NCBI GenBank assembly: GCA_019636625.1
Contig: JAHBXE010000013.1
Span: forward strand, 1-64,000
Length of the DNA: 64,000 bases
Source of the DNA: Phycisphaeraceae bacterium
GTDB taxonomy: Bacteria > Planctomycetota > Phycisphaerae > Phycisphaerales > UBA1924
Direction: 5' to 3'
Of the stretch, positions 46,327-56,198 are shown piece by piece. A model generated the notes under the pieces. The model did no database searches. It had not been told where the DNA came from and was given only the letters and a program-made list of their open reading frames with translations. The first letter of the stretch is position 1; every line of letters starts with the position of its first letter. The position numbers and the translations under genes were made by a program.

Positions 46327-49300
46327 TCACGGTTCCCGGGCGCGCGTTAGCAGTTCCTTCACCGCCGCCTCAAGTTGCGGGTCCTTGCCGGCGACCTCGT
46401 CGTCCGGTGTGATGGACACGATGATGTCCGGGACGGCGCCGTTGTTCTCCATGTCGGTGCCGTCGGGAAGGTACCAGCCACGGAAGGGGGTGCGGATGGT
46501 GGTGCCGTCGATGAGGCCGGCCGAGCCGGTGGAGATGACGGCGCCGAAGGTGGGGACGCCGACGAGCTTGCCGCGCTTGGTGGTCTTGATGGCGTGGGAG
46601 AAGATCTCGGCGTTGGAGAAGCTGTTCTGGTTGCAAAGGACAGTGATCTCGCGGTTGTAGCCGTAGATCAGCCGTCGGTCGCGGGGGTAGGCGTCCTTGG
46701 CGACCTTGGTGGGATCGACGCCGCGATCGGCTGTATAGGCGTGGCGGGGGGCCGTCAGCGAAGAGAGAAGGATGTCAGCTGTGGACCCGCCGCCGTTGTC
46801 GCGGACGTCGATGATGAGGCCGAGTTTGCCGTCGGCGGCGGCGAAAAGGTCGCGTTCGAAGTCGCGGACGGAGGCCATGTCCATGGCCCGGATGTGGAGG
46901 TAGCCGAGCTTGCCGCCGGAGAGTTCATGGACCCGGGCGCGGTTGCGGGCAACTTCGTCGCGGTAACGATCGGCGGAGTCCGCTCCGGAGGACTGCGGAA
47001 CGATGAGCACGAGGCGGGTATCGCCCGCCGCGGAGCGGACCTGGAGCAGGGTTTCCTGCCCGGAGGTGCCGGCCATGGCCGCGGCGAGGTCCGTGGAGGG
47101 CGGGGCGTCGGCGGAAGGGGCGAGGGAGGCACCGTTGACGGCCGTGAGGACATCGCCCGGATTGAGGCGGGAGGTGCGTCGCTCGGCGGGGCCACCGGGG
47201 ATGGTGCGAGTGATGGCGAAGCCGCCGGGGGCGGGCTTGAAGTCGATGCCGAGGTAGCCGACGGGCTGGCCCTGGCCGCTGTTGTCACGTCCACCGGAGA
47301 TGCCGAGGTGGGATCCGTTGAGCTCTCCGAGCAAGTTGAGGAAGACTCGATTGAACTCCTGGTCGGTACGGGTGCGAACGGCGAGGTCGAGGTAGCGGTT
47401 GGTGAGGGCCTTCCAGTCGAGGCCCTTGAGCGTGTAGTGGTAGAAGCCGTTGCCGATGATGCGGGCGGCCTCGAGGAACTTCTGGCGTTGCTGCGCGGCG
47501 ATATCGATGACGACCGGAGCGTCGATCGCGAGGCGTTCCGTCTCTCCGCCCGCTGGACGACCGAGGTAGGCCTCGCCGCCGGAGGGGCGGGGGGCATCCT
47601 CGGATGCGGGGCCGGCGGGCCGTGCGCCGCCAGAGATGAAGAGGATCCGATCGCCGGCGAGGTTCACGGTGATGTTGGAGGCGCTGCCGGCGAAAGCAGT
47701 CTTCTTGTCGCCGTTCTTGTAGTCCACCGAAATGAGTTGCGAGCCACCCTCGCTTGAGGTGGTGTACATCACGCGCTCTCCGCCCGGCGTGATCTGGAGG
47801 GAGCCGACACCAGCGTCGGAGGTGAGACGGCGGATGCGGAGATAGGCATCTTCGGTATCGAAGGTCAGGACCTCGGGTTTGGCTTCCTTCTTTGGCTCTT
47901 CCTTGGCGGGTTCATCCTTCTTCTCCTCGGCTTTGTCCTCGGCGGGGCGGGCGCGGTCGGCGCCGCCGGCGGGGGAGGTCGGGGCCGCGAGGGCGCCGAG
48001 GGGCCGGCGGCGCTTGGCCTTGTCGGCAGCATCCTTGAAGTAATCCGCCAGTTCGTAGGGACGCAGGCCCTCGAGTTTCTGGTCCAGGTACAGCATGTAG
48101 ACGTCGTGGTCACCATTGGAGCGGCCGTTTCGCTCCGAGGCGAAGTAGAGCACCTTGCCGTCGGCGGAGAGCCGAGGGGAGCGGTCGGTGTCCGGGTGGC
48201 GGGTCAGGTTGATGGGCCGGGCCTTGTCCCCCTCCGCGCCGGTGTCCATGAGCCAGATGTCGGAGTTGTAGTGCACATCCTGCACGGCGTAGACAATGTG
48301 GCGCGAGTCCGAGGCCCACTGGACATCGGGTTCGTTCCACGAGGGAAGGACGACGCGTTCGGACTTGATGGATGGAATCGCCGCGTGGTCGTTGCCGGTC
48401 AGCTCGATGTCCATGAGCACCAGGTCGCCGCGATGGCGGGTGACGAGCAGTTTCTTGCCGTCGGGTGAGGGAAGAGGGTTGACCTGATCCTCGGCGGCGA
48501 TGGAGAGAGGGGCGATGTTGAAGGTGATGGATTCAGACCAGCGCTTGCCCCAGTCGGTCTTCTTCTCGCGTGAGGGGCGGGGCTCCGGCTTCTTGTCAGC
48601 GCCTTCAGCGGCTTTGGCCTCATCGGGTTTGGTGTCCTCCGGCTTGGGCTCCTCGGGCTTGGCGTCTGCCGGCTTGGCCGCGGCGGTCTCGGGCTTCGCC
48701 TTTCCATCGTTGGCGAGGTCCTCACGCGTAAGGGCGACCGTAGCGGCGTAGATTCCGTAGACCCCCGTGTCGTCGGAGGCGAAGAGGAGGACCCGGCCAT
48801 CGGGCGTCCATGCGAGGTCCCGGGCGCGGAAGGAGTTGTTGGTGACGCGGCGGGTGGGGCGGTCCTTGTCGGTGCTGCGGACGAACACCTGCCCACGGGC
48901 GATGACGGCCAGCGTCTTTCCATCGGGGCTGAGAGCGGCGTCGGAGACCTGGCGGGCGAGGTTGGTCCGCTGGAAGTCGAGGTTGGGGGCGTCGGGATTG
49001 GCGACGATGGTGATGGGGCGTGGGGCCGCGCCGGGGGTCTTGAGATCGACGGTGTAGAGCGTGTCCCAGACCGTAAAGACGCCGTTCCACCCGCCCGGGG
49101 AAACGTTGAAGTCGCGAACGCCATGGCCGATGGAGGCTTGACCGGGTTCGGGCTTGAAGTTGGTGACTTGGGTCAGCGCGGCGCGGTCGGCGTCGGTGCC
49201 GCCGGCTCGGAGTCGCCAGATGTTGTTCTGGCCGGAGCGGGAGGACACGAACACGGTGGAGCCGTCGGGGAGGAAGAAGGGATCGGCATCGTTGTGAGCA

Positions 49301-50010
49301 TCGCTGGTAAGGCGTCGAAAGGTTCCGGCGCCGAGATCCAGCGTGTAGACATCGCTGGAGGCCTCGCCGACGTAGATGGGTCGGGTGGAATCAAAACGGT
49401 TGCGGTAGAAAGCGAGCGACCGGCCATCTGCGGATGGGCGGGGAGCGGCGCCGAACGCATCAGAAAGTCGGACCATCGGCCCATCGCCGGAGACGGGAGC
49501 GGCGTACATGCGCGTGCCGCGGAAGATGGACGGATCGAGAGCGCCGTGGAAGTACACGAACTTGCCGTCGGCGGAGAAGCCGGAAAGGGTCTGGGCGCGA
49601 TCGGAAATGGTCGCGCGGCGGATGGGACCGGCGGCGACGATGGCGCCGTCGGCGGCCTTGGCGATGGGCAGGAGGTAGATGTTTCGCGGGCCGTCGCGTT
49701 CGGACTCGAAGGCGAGGAGGGAGCCGTCCGGGCTGAAGGCGGAGCGGGCCTCATCGGCGGGGTGGCTGGTCAGACGCTGGGCAACACCGCCAGCGGCCGG
49801 AATGGTCCACAGGTCCCCGCCCGCGGCGAAGACGATCACGGAGCCGTCCGGGCTGATGCTGGGGTACTGCACCATGGAGATGGTGGGGGCCTTCTGCACG
49901 CTCATCGCGGGCGGAGGCGGAGGAGGCACGGGGGGTTGTGCCTGCCTCGACCGTGTCGAGCCGCAAGCGGTGAGGAGCATGAGGGCAAGGATCAGTGATC
50001 GTGTGGGCAT
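46327..50010 (-). CDS. Tricorn-type S41 peptidase lipoprotein
   Basis: The 1227-aa protein has a lipoprotein signal (LILALMLLTACG) and then WD40-like TolB propeller repeats (SISPDGSVIVFAAGGDLWTI, SFSPDGSLLAFESERDGPRN-type; about residues 40-600). An Ala/Lys/Glu/Pro linker (about 430-480) sits within them, and a second linker lies near 690-730. A PDZ domain (GYLGIDFKPAPGGFAITRTI) and a C-terminal S41 protease domain follow. The nucleophile region is CNQNSFSNAEIFSHAIKTTK. It resembles archaeal tricorn protease, which trims proteasome products, but here it is exported. ATG 50010 was chosen at the lipoprotein signal. Confidence 0.9.
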   Translation of the reverse strand: MPTRSLILALMLLTACGSTRSRQAQPPVPPPPPPAMSVQKAPTISMVQYPSISPDGSVIVFAAGGDLWTIPAAGGVAQRLTSHPADEARSAFSPDGSLLAFESERDGPRNIYLLPIAKAADGAIVAAGPIRRATISDRAQTLSGFSADGKFVYFHGALDPSIFRGTRMYAAPVSGDGPMVRLSDAFGAAPRPSADGRSLAFYRNRFDSTRPIYVGEASSDVYTLDLGAGTFRRLTSDAHNDADPFFLPDGSTVFVSSRSGQNNIWRLRAGGTDADRAALTQVTNFKPEPGQASIGHGVRDFNVSPGGWNGVFTVWDTLYTVDLKTPGAAPRPITIVANPDAPNLDFQRTNLARQVSDAALSPDGKTLAVIARGQVFVRSTDKDRPTRRVTNNSFRARDLAWTPDGRVLLFASDDTGVYGIYAATVALTREDLANDGKAKPETAAAKPADAKPEEPKPEDTKPDEAKAAEGADKKPEPRPSREKKTDWGKRWSESITFNIAPLSIAAEDQVNPLPSPDGKKLLVTRHRGDLVLMDIELTGNDHAAIPSIKSERVVLPSWNEPDVQWASDSRHIVYAVQDVHYNSDIWLMDTGAEGDKARPINLTRHPDTDRSPRLSADGKVLYFASERNGRSNGDHDVYMLYLDQKLEGLRPYELADYFKDAADKAKRRRPLGALAAPTSPAGGADRARPAEDKAEEKKDEPAKEEPKKEAKPEVLTFDTEDAYLRIRRLTSDAGVGSLQITPGGERVMYTTSSEGGSQLISVDYKNGDKKTAFAGSASNITVNLAGDRILFISGGARPAGPASEDAPRPSGGEAYLGRPAGGETERLAIDAPVVIDIAAQQRQKFLEAARIIGNGFYHYTLKGLDWKALTNRYLDLAVRTRTDQEFNRVFLNLLGELNGSHLGISGGRDNSGQGQPVGYLGIDFKPAPGGFAITRTIPGGPAERRTSRLNPGDVLTAVNGASLAPSADAPPSTDLAAAMAGTSGQETLLQVRSAAGDTRLVLIVPQSSGADSADRYRDEVARNRARVHELSGGKLGYLHIRAMDMASVRDFERDLFAAADGKLGLIIDVRDNGGGSTADILLSSLTAPRHAYTADRGVDPTKVAKDAYPRDRRLIYGYNREITVLCNQNSFSNAEIFSHAIKTTKRGKLVGVPTFGAVISTGSAGLIDGTTIRTPFRGWYLPDGTDMENNGAVPDIIVSITPDDEVAGKDPQLEAAVKELLTRAREP

Positions 50011-50196
50011 GATGAGCATCCGGTGAAAGAACGTTCGATCGGACGGGCAGCGTAGCAGGATCATCGGGGAAAGGGCAATCCGGCATCGGCGGAGGACCGG
50101 CTCAGCGTGCGGACAGGGACCGGAAGTGTTCGGCGGAGTTGGGCAGGTGTCCTATCATTGCGTTCGCGCCCGGCGGGAGACCGCCGCGGCTCGGGC

Positions 50197-50234
50197 GAGG
50201 GTGTAGCTCAGCGGTAGAGCAGCGGCCTTTTAAG
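50197..50234 (+). pseudogene. 5' fragment of tRNA-Lys (TTT)
   Basis: The first 38 nt of a tRNA gene are intact: acceptor strand GAGGGTG, TA, D-stem GCTC/GAGC, 5' anticodon stem GCGGC and loop CTTTTAA with anticodon TTT. After that the sequence departs (GGCGT in place of a matching GCCGC). There is no T-arm and no acceptor complement. It is the left border of an accessory region, so an integration or deletion event through the anticodon stem is likely. Between 50235 and 50433 I see no gene. Confidence 0.7.
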
Positions 50235-50433
50235 GCGTCTCGGCCCAATGACCGGAAACCCGAAACTTCTGCGGAAACCTCCAAGTTCTTTGGGATTCGG
50301 GGGCACTTTCGGCGAGAGACCCAATAGCCGAAACATTCCGTTTGTGCGCGGTTGCAGGTGTCAGATTGGGTGTCAGGTGAACCGCGATCGTGCGGCCTGG
50401 CCCACGCGTCCAAGGCGGACATTCCCGCGGGTG

Positions 50434-52068
50434 TCACGCATCAAGTTTGTTTCGATGTTGCCTGACGGCCTTCGCAATGTGAAGTAGGAACTCTCCGACA
50501 TCGCGGAACTCTATGGGGTCCATCGCAGCCGCGATTTGCCATGCCTGGTGCTTGGTCCATCCGTTGACCTCTTTGGTCGGTTTGCTGAAGTGCTCGGGCC
50601 CCAACGCGTGCTCGCCAATGACAGCCTTGCACGCGGCCTCGGTGAGGTAGTTCTCTGTGGCCTGGAGGCTGGTGGCGTGGGCATGGATGTCCATGCTCAG
50701 GCAAAGGTCCAAAAACGCTTTACGATTCCCTTCAATTTTTCCTTCCGCGATTGCCTCGCTGTCGATGAGGCACCATACCCGGGAGCAAAGGCGCTTCACG
50801 CCCGCAAGCTGAGCCGCCGCGTTTTCTAGATTCTGGATGGTGGTGTTGCCTCCCATGTGAACGCAAACGACTTCGCCGGCAATACCCAACTTTTGAAGCA
50901 GGACTTGGATTGTGCGCAAGTCCGTTGGGCCCTCGACCAGCAGGACCTGCCGGCTCGCCGCATCCCCATAACTTGAATAGCTCAAAGCACCCAGCAGCGC
51001 GGGCAGGTCGTGGGTTTCGGCAATGGTCGTCACCTTCGACCATGGCCGACCTGAGGTTGACTTGTTCCCGCGTTGCCGGGTCACCGAATAGACCCGATCC
51101 GCGGCGTTCATCGCCAGGCCGAGGCTGTGGGTCGAGAATACGAGCCCCAAGGCGGCGTGCCTCTGAAGCTCTTTCAGGAACCTGAACTGCAGCGTGGGAT
51201 GCAGGCTGAACTCCGGCTCATCGATCATGATGACACTGGGCCTTGTTGTTGCGGCGGTATACAACGCGCAAAAGACTTGTGAGAGACCAGTTCCGATCTC
51301 GTCGGATCGAAACTGTCCTTCCTTGGGTATGCGGAACTGCATCCCGGTGGCCTGTCCGATCGTCGGAACAGGATGCAGACTGGCGAAGCCAAACAGAGAG
51401 GCGAGCGATTCCTCGATGTCCTGCGCGAGCGCGTTCTTTCGCTTGTCCAGCCCGTTCTGAACGTTGTCCCACTCGGCCGTCAGTTGATCACCTATAGGCG
51501 CGTCGAAAGCAGTGCCGCCCCCGCGCAGAGCGAAGCGAGCAGACGGGATGTAAGCTACGTTCGCGAGGACCCGCAGCGCATCCATGATGGGCTTCGCATC
51601 GCCGGTTATGGTGCCAGGAACGTTGTGGACATAGGACTTGTCCTGGTCATCGACGAAGAACAACGTTCCGGAGCCGTCGGCCCACTTGGCCCTCCAGGCG
51701 AAGTCTGGCGACATGGTGAGATTGAGCAGCGTGGGGTAAGGCTTCAATGAATCTCGAGTGGCACCGTGATTCGAAACGGATATCGACAGTTTCAGCTCGC
51801 TGGCGCCGCCATTGAACAGCGTCTCCCCTGGATTCCGAACCTCGGCACCGAAGCCAAGCCCGTTGGGATTCTTGAGCAGAGCGTTCAGGTTTCGGGGTAC
51901 CACCAGAGATTGAAGAACCGGCCTTACATCATGAAGGAGCCGCATGGCCGCTGACTTGCCGGCATTGTTCTCACCGACAAATGCCGTCACTCCCGACCCC
52001 AACTCGAAATCTGCCGGCGGATGAACGGGAAAGCAGCGGTACCCCGATACCGAGAGCTTGATGAGCAT
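50434..52068 (-). CDS. OLD-family ATP-dependent nuclease (AAA + TOPRIM)
   Basis: A 544-aa protein. The N-terminal ABC-type ATPase shows Walker A FVGENNAGKS, signature-like EIGTGLSQVFCALY, Walker B VIMIDEPEFSLHP and the H-loop VFSTHS. The C-terminal TOPRIM has VLLVEGPTDLRTIQ (catalytic Glu) and VWCLIDSEAIAEG (Asp-x-Glu-like). This is the OLD/GajA layout. Relatives act as phage-defence nucleases, in class 2 together with a UvrD-like helicase, which is absent here. Codon use is less GC-skewed than in neighbouring core genes. It is divergent from the 1293-aa protein, 113 bp apart. Confidence 0.88.
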   Translation of the reverse strand: MLIKLSVSGYRCFPVHPPADFELGSGVTAFVGENNAGKSAAMRLLHDVRPVLQSLVVPRNLNALLKNPNGLGFGAEVRNPGETLFNGGASELKLSISVSNHGATRDSLKPYPTLLNLTMSPDFAWRAKWADGSGTLFFVDDQDKSYVHNVPGTITGDAKPIMDALRVLANVAYIPSARFALRGGGTAFDAPIGDQLTAEWDNVQNGLDKRKNALAQDIEESLASLFGFASLHPVPTIGQATGMQFRIPKEGQFRSDEIGTGLSQVFCALYTAATTRPSVIMIDEPEFSLHPTLQFRFLKELQRHAALGLVFSTHSLGLAMNAADRVYSVTRQRGNKSTSGRPWSKVTTIAETHDLPALLGALSYSSYGDAASRQVLLVEGPTDLRTIQVLLQKLGIAGEVVCVHMGGNTTIQNLENAAAQLAGVKRLCSRVWCLIDSEAIAEGKIEGNRKAFLDLCLSMDIHAHATSLQATENYLTEAACKAVIGEHALGPEHFSKPTKEVNGWTKHQAWQIAAAMDPIEFRDVGEFLLHIAKAVRQHRNKLDA

Positions 52069-52169
52069 GTGACATTGTTGCAGGGCAGTTCGGCGTGCGG
52101 CGGCTGTCGCGACACTTGATCGTCGACCGACACGGATGCGGTCAGCGTCTGTCAGATCGGAAACATGGG

Positions 52170-52175
52170 TATTCT
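52170..52175 (+). promoter_or_regulatory. -10 element of the 1293-aa protein gene
   Basis: TATTCT preceded by GGG lies 6 nt before ATG 52182, with no ribosome-binding site between, which predicts a leaderless message. The truncated paralogue at 58319 has GGTATCCT in the same place. Confidence 0.5.
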
Positions 52176-52181
52176 GTTGGA

Positions 52182-55100
52182 ATGATCCGACATGGCGTCA
52201 CCTCCGGAGCATTGTCCGATTTCTTTGCTTCGGGTCGCGTCGAGGCTCCGGGACTCTTGCCTCGCCTGGTCAAACGCCTGATCGATGCCACCACTGATGA
52301 CCTCGGTTTGTTGCGCATGCCCGGCGGCGACGATGTGGGACTGCCGGGCTGGGATGGCCGCACTGAACACTCGGGTGGCCACCCGTACATACCTGTGGGC
52401 GAAGCAGCCTGGGAAATGGGTGTTGACAGCCGGCCGAGTCACAAGGCGACGAGTGATTACCGCAAACGCACGGAGACGCCGCGTCTAGTAAACCCTGCCT
52501 CAACCACGTTCGTCTTCGTGACGCCCCACAGATGGCCCACCAAGGACAGGTGGGTGACCACCAAGACTGCGGAAGGGGCATGGCGTGATATCCGCGTGAT
52601 CGACGGGCCGACTCTGAGCGAGTGGTTGGAGCGAGCCCCGGCCGTCACAGCGTGGATGTGCAATCAAATGGGTCGGTCCGTCGACGAGTTGGATGATCTC
52701 GAGTTCGCCTGGGTACGAAGGGTTGAGTCGAAGTATGGCTCTCGTGTCACACCTGAGCTCGTGATAGGGGGAAGGGCTGCGGCGGCGAGCCACGTTGCAC
52801 GCTGGCTGGCGCAACCCGAAGGCCACCTCACGATTGCCGCGGAGTCGGCGGACGAAGTTATCGACTTCGTGGCGGCCGTTGCTCGCCAAGCGCAGGACGT
52901 CCCCCTCGCTTCGCGTGTCCTGTTTGCTCAAGGGGCTTCCTGCCAGCACTACCTGAGCGGACTGCAGGTCCCTCACGTAGTGGTGCTTGAGGATGCGTCG
53001 ATAAGCGGCCGATTGCCGCCGCGAGCATTTCCTTGGATCCGAACGGTAACGCCGACATCGACCCGGCTGGGACGTCCTCAGGATGCAGATGTCGTTCTGC
53101 CCAGGCTGAAGCGAGACGCCGTGGCAAAGGCTTTGGTAGCTGCGGGGATCGATGATCATCACGCCGGACGAATGGCGTCAGAGTGCGGGGGGAGCCTCAA
53201 GGCAGCGATCTGGATGGTCCAGGCGGGTAATCCGGACCTCCCGTGGCTTGTCCCGAGGGCAGCCGCCGAGCTTGCGCCCCTCGTCTTGGCCGGTGGTTGG
53301 ATCGATGTTGAGTGTCCGGATCACGAGGTGATTGCCAGCCTCGCGGAACGGCCTTACGCGGAGGTTGGCCGCCTTGCCATGCAGTGGCGTGAACCTGATG
53401 GCCCGATGGAACTTGCGGAAGGAGAATGGGGCTGGATCGCCTGGAGATTTGTGTGGCAGCGACTGGCGCAGTTCATTACGCCGGCCTTGTCAAAGAGGTT
53501 CGCCGAGACGGCAGTGTCCATCTTGGGAGAACCCGACCCCTCGCTCGATCTGCCCCAGGATGAACGGTGGCTTGCAAGTTTGCGCGGGAAGAAGCACCGG
53601 TATTCCGAGTCGCTCCGGCGGGGATTGGTCCGATCGATCGCGATGTTTGGGTCGCAGCAAGAGCACCTCAGAGGTGTCGATGGAAAGGCGGTCGCCGGCG
53701 GCATCGTTCGCAGGTTACTTGAATCTGGTGACCAGCGAGCCGCCTGGCTGTCCCTCGCTTCGTGGTTGCCGTCTCTTGCCGAGGCCGCCCCTGAAGTGTT
53801 CTGCAGGGCGGCGGAGGCGATGATCAAGGACAATGGGATAGTCCTTGAGTTGTTCAAGGAGTACGGTGTGTTCATGGGCGGTCGCCACACCGGTCTGTTG
53901 TGGGCGCTCGAGGCCGTGGCGTGGAGTCCCGACTACCTTGCTCGCGCGGTGTTGATTCTGGGCCACCTGGCAGAGTTGGATCCTGGCGGCCAACTCGCCA
54001 ACCGTCCTGCAGCCAGTCTGCGCAGCATAATGCTACCTTGGAGACCGGCTACCCAAGCGACGGTGGAGCAGCGTCTGGGCGCGCTGGACCAACTGATTCG
54101 CAAGTTCCCGGAACCGGCTTTTACCTGTTGTCTTGGTCTTCTTCCGCGCCGGCATGACTCGACAATGACATCAGGCGGGCCGGGATACCAAGCTTGGAAG
54201 GGGCCAACGCGTGCATTGAACCGGGCGGAATACTGGGCCTGTGTTGATGGAGTGGTGGACCGATTGATCGCGATGGCCGAGAGCGATCCGCAACGATGGT
54301 CGCGGCTGGTCGCGTTCTTGCCCGAGTTGATGAAGAGCCGTCCGGCAAAGGCCGCGGAGGTCGTGCGAGCTCTGGAATTCGTCGACCGAGGTGTTTGGCA
54401 GCGCGAATGCCGCTTGGCTGTGCATGAGAGGCTGAGAGAGCTGGTGGAGGCAAATGCCATTCACGCTGAGGAAGACTGGGCGGTGAATGAAACGGACTTG
54501 AAGACGCTTGAACACCTTGCCCAGCTCACAAGTCCATCTTCTGCGCGGGATCGGCATAGATGGCTTTTCACTCTTTGCCCGCGCTCGCGTGAACTTGACA
54601 CTCTCAGCTTTGAGGACGAACAGAAGCAACTTCGGGTTCTACGGGGAAGCGCGGTCGACGATGTGATCAAGGAGGAGTCGCTCGACGCCGTGATCAGTTG
54701 GGCAAATGAGGTTGGTGACCCGGGTCCTCTGGGAGCGGCGCTTGCCTGGTCTACGTTAAGGGGCGACCCGTGGCTAATCATCGCACGGACGGTGCTTGCT
54801 GAACAGCCGACCGGACCGCCGACCAAGGAGCACAGGCTGGGCTTTGGGTTCATTCGGGCCATGGAGCAAGAAGGAGGACAAGAGTGGCGGTCAGCAGCAC
54901 TGGCAAGGCTGCACGCCGCGAACGACCTCGGCGCCATGCTTCGCTTTGTGGAATGCCTGTGGCCGACGCAGGACTTGTGGCAGCGGCTCGAAGCAGACTT
55001 TCCCGAGTTGTGCAGCCGGTATTGGGGCGTGCTCAGAATTCATTATCTGCACGCCAAGGAGGCCTTGTGGGCGATCCCGCGACTACTGAAAGCGGGGCGG

Positions 55101-56063
55101 CTGCTGACGGTGCTCGAGTTGATCTCCACGGCCCTTCATGACAACAGGTCCAACTGCGGCGGGGCGTTGACGCCTGACTTGGCGAAGCTGTGCGAACAGG
55201 TCTTGAGTGCCGCCTCGGATCATCCGAGCGAAGAGAGCCCTGGCACCATGAACGCCGGAATGGTGGGCCACGGCCTGGAGGATCTGCTGGAGTTCGCGGA
55301 GCAGCACGCCGCGGAGATACCGGGTGCCCGGGACCTCATGGAGCGCTGTGAGTGGCGATGGCTTCCGGCGCTGCAGAACTCTGTCAGAGGCTACAGAGCG
55401 CTGTCCAAGGCGTTGGCCGAGTCCCCTGAGTTCTTCGTGGACCTGTTGGCGCTGGTGTTTCGCGGGGAGAACGAGCCAAATGGAGATGCACCCCTCGAGG
55501 AACCAGAGCACGAGATGTGGAGGCGGGCGCATCAGGTATTGGATGCATGGCGATTCGTGCCGGGGCTCGATCTGGGATCTGCTGTCTTTGGCTCACGAGC
55601 GCCCCATAGATTTCACGAGGGCGACCCCACGGTGCCCTTCGTGAAGGGTCAGGTTGATGCGGAAGCACTTCAGAAGTGGATCGCCGTAGTCCGCAAACTT
55701 GCGGATTCCAAAGGGCGTCTCAAGGTCGCGGATTCGCAGATTGGCCAGGTGTTTGCCTATGCACCGGCGGACGCGGACGGTGCCTGGCCCTGCAAGGCGG
55801 TTCGGGACTGCATCGGGGCGATTTCCAGTGACGTCCTGGACAGAGGCTTCGCCTGCGAAATTCGAAATCGCCGGGGCGCGCATTATCTTGGTGACGATGG
55901 ATCCGAAGAGCGACGTCTACGCGATGCCTACCGCGCCATGGCGGACCGCATCGACAAAGATGGTGCCCGTGCGGCCGCGGTTCTCAGGTCCGTCGCGGAC
56001 TGGTATGACTCGGAAGCCCGCCGCAACGATGAGGAAGGGCACGGCCGCGAGTTTCGTAATTGA
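52182..56063 (+). CDS. Large protein with predicted N-terminal PD-(D/E)XK nuclease
   Basis: A 1293-aa protein starting MIRHGVTSGALSDFFASG. Residues 30-190 show a nuclease-like pattern: LPGWDGRTEHSGGHPYIPVG (Asp), AAWEMGV (Glu), SHKATSDYRKRTE (Lys), then TFVFVTPHRWPTKDRW and WRDIRVIDGPTLSEWLE. This resembles Mrr/PD-(D/E)XK modules found in front of STAND ATPases. The central part (about 210-380) has the outline of an NTPase, but no Walker A (GxxxxGKS/T) is visible. The rest (about 400-1290) is long and helical and could be the sensor. Start choice: ATG 52182 is shared with a paralogous fragment. Codon use is less skewed than in core genes, suggesting transfer. Confidence 0.7.
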   Translation: MIRHGVTSGALSDFFASGRVEAPGLLPRLVKRLIDATTDDLGLLRMPGGDDVGLPGWDGRTEHSGGHPYIPVGEAAWEMGVDSRPSHKATSDYRKRTETPRLVNPASTTFVFVTPHRWPTKDRWVTTKTAEGAWRDIRVIDGPTLSEWLERAPAVTAWMCNQMGRSVDELDDLEFAWVRRVESKYGSRVTPELVIGGRAAAASHVARWLAQPEGHLTIAAESADEVIDFVAAVARQAQDVPLASRVLFAQGASCQHYLSGLQVPHVVVLEDASISGRLPPRAFPWIRTVTPTSTRLGRPQDADVVLPRLKRDAVAKALVAAGIDDHHAGRMASECGGSLKAAIWMVQAGNPDLPWLVPRAAAELAPLVLAGGWIDVECPDHEVIASLAERPYAEVGRLAMQWREPDGPMELAEGEWGWIAWRFVWQRLAQFITPALSKRFAETAVSILGEPDPSLDLPQDERWLASLRGKKHRYSESLRRGLVRSIAMFGSQQEHLRGVDGKAVAGGIVRRLLESGDQRAAWLSLASWLPSLAEAAPEVFCRAAEAMIKDNGIVLELFKEYGVFMGGRHTGLLWALEAVAWSPDYLARAVLILGHLAELDPGGQLANRPAASLRSIMLPWRPATQATVEQRLGALDQLIRKFPEPAFTCCLGLLPRRHDSTMTSGGPGYQAWKGPTRALNRAEYWACVDGVVDRLIAMAESDPQRWSRLVAFLPELMKSRPAKAAEVVRALEFVDRGVWQRECRLAVHERLRELVEANAIHAEEDWAVNETDLKTLEHLAQLTSPSSARDRHRWLFTLCPRSRELDTLSFEDEQKQLRVLRGSAVDDVIKEESLDAVISWANEVGDPGPLGAALAWSTLRGDPWLIIARTVLAEQPTGPPTKEHRLGFGFIRAMEQEGGQEWRSAALARLHAANDLGAMLRFVECLWPTQDLWQRLEADFPELCSRYWGVLRIHYLHAKEALWAIPRLLKAGRLLTVLELISTALHDNRSNCGGALTPDLAKLCEQVLSAASDHPSEESPGTMNAGMVGHGLEDLLEFAEQHAAEIPGARDLMERCEWRWLPALQNSVRGYRALSKALAESPEFFVDLLALVFRGENEPNGDAPLEEPEHEMWRRAHQVLDAWRFVPGLDLGSAVFGSRAPHRFHEGDPTVPFVKGQVDAEALQKWIAVVRKLADSKGRLKVADSQIGQVFAYAPADADGAWPCKAVRDCIGAISSDVLDRGFACEIRNRRGAHYLGDDGSEERRLRDAYRAMADRIDKDGARAAAVLRSVADWYDSEARRNDEEGHGREFRN

Positions 56064-56154
56064 GGCTAGTGTCGGTTCTCTCCGCTCATGCGCTGCCGCG
56101 CGGGTGGACAGTGGGATCAGAACGTTCGCGAGTGTTGATTCCGCCAGAGAGAAA

Positions 56155-56174
56155 GCCCCGGGATCAGCCGGGGC
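56155..56174 (-). terminator. Terminator between convergent units
   Basis: GCCCCGG and CCGGGGC pair around GATCAG. Read on the minus strand the stem is followed by TTTCTCTCT. It lies just past the last gene of the minus-strand cassette and 90 bp after the 1293-aa gene. Confidence 0.75.
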
Positions 56175-56198
56175 GGGGGAAAGCAAGGTATGAACACT

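Noticed and set aside
50197-50270. Complete tRNA-Lys
   Set aside because: No T-arm (GTTCGAA) and no complement of the acceptor strand GAGGGTG follow, and the 3' anticodon stem has a mismatch.
50102-50487. Small frames around the tRNA-Lys fragment
   Set aside because: Neither strand gives a protein-like sequence with a ribosome-binding site, and both cross the tRNA fragment.
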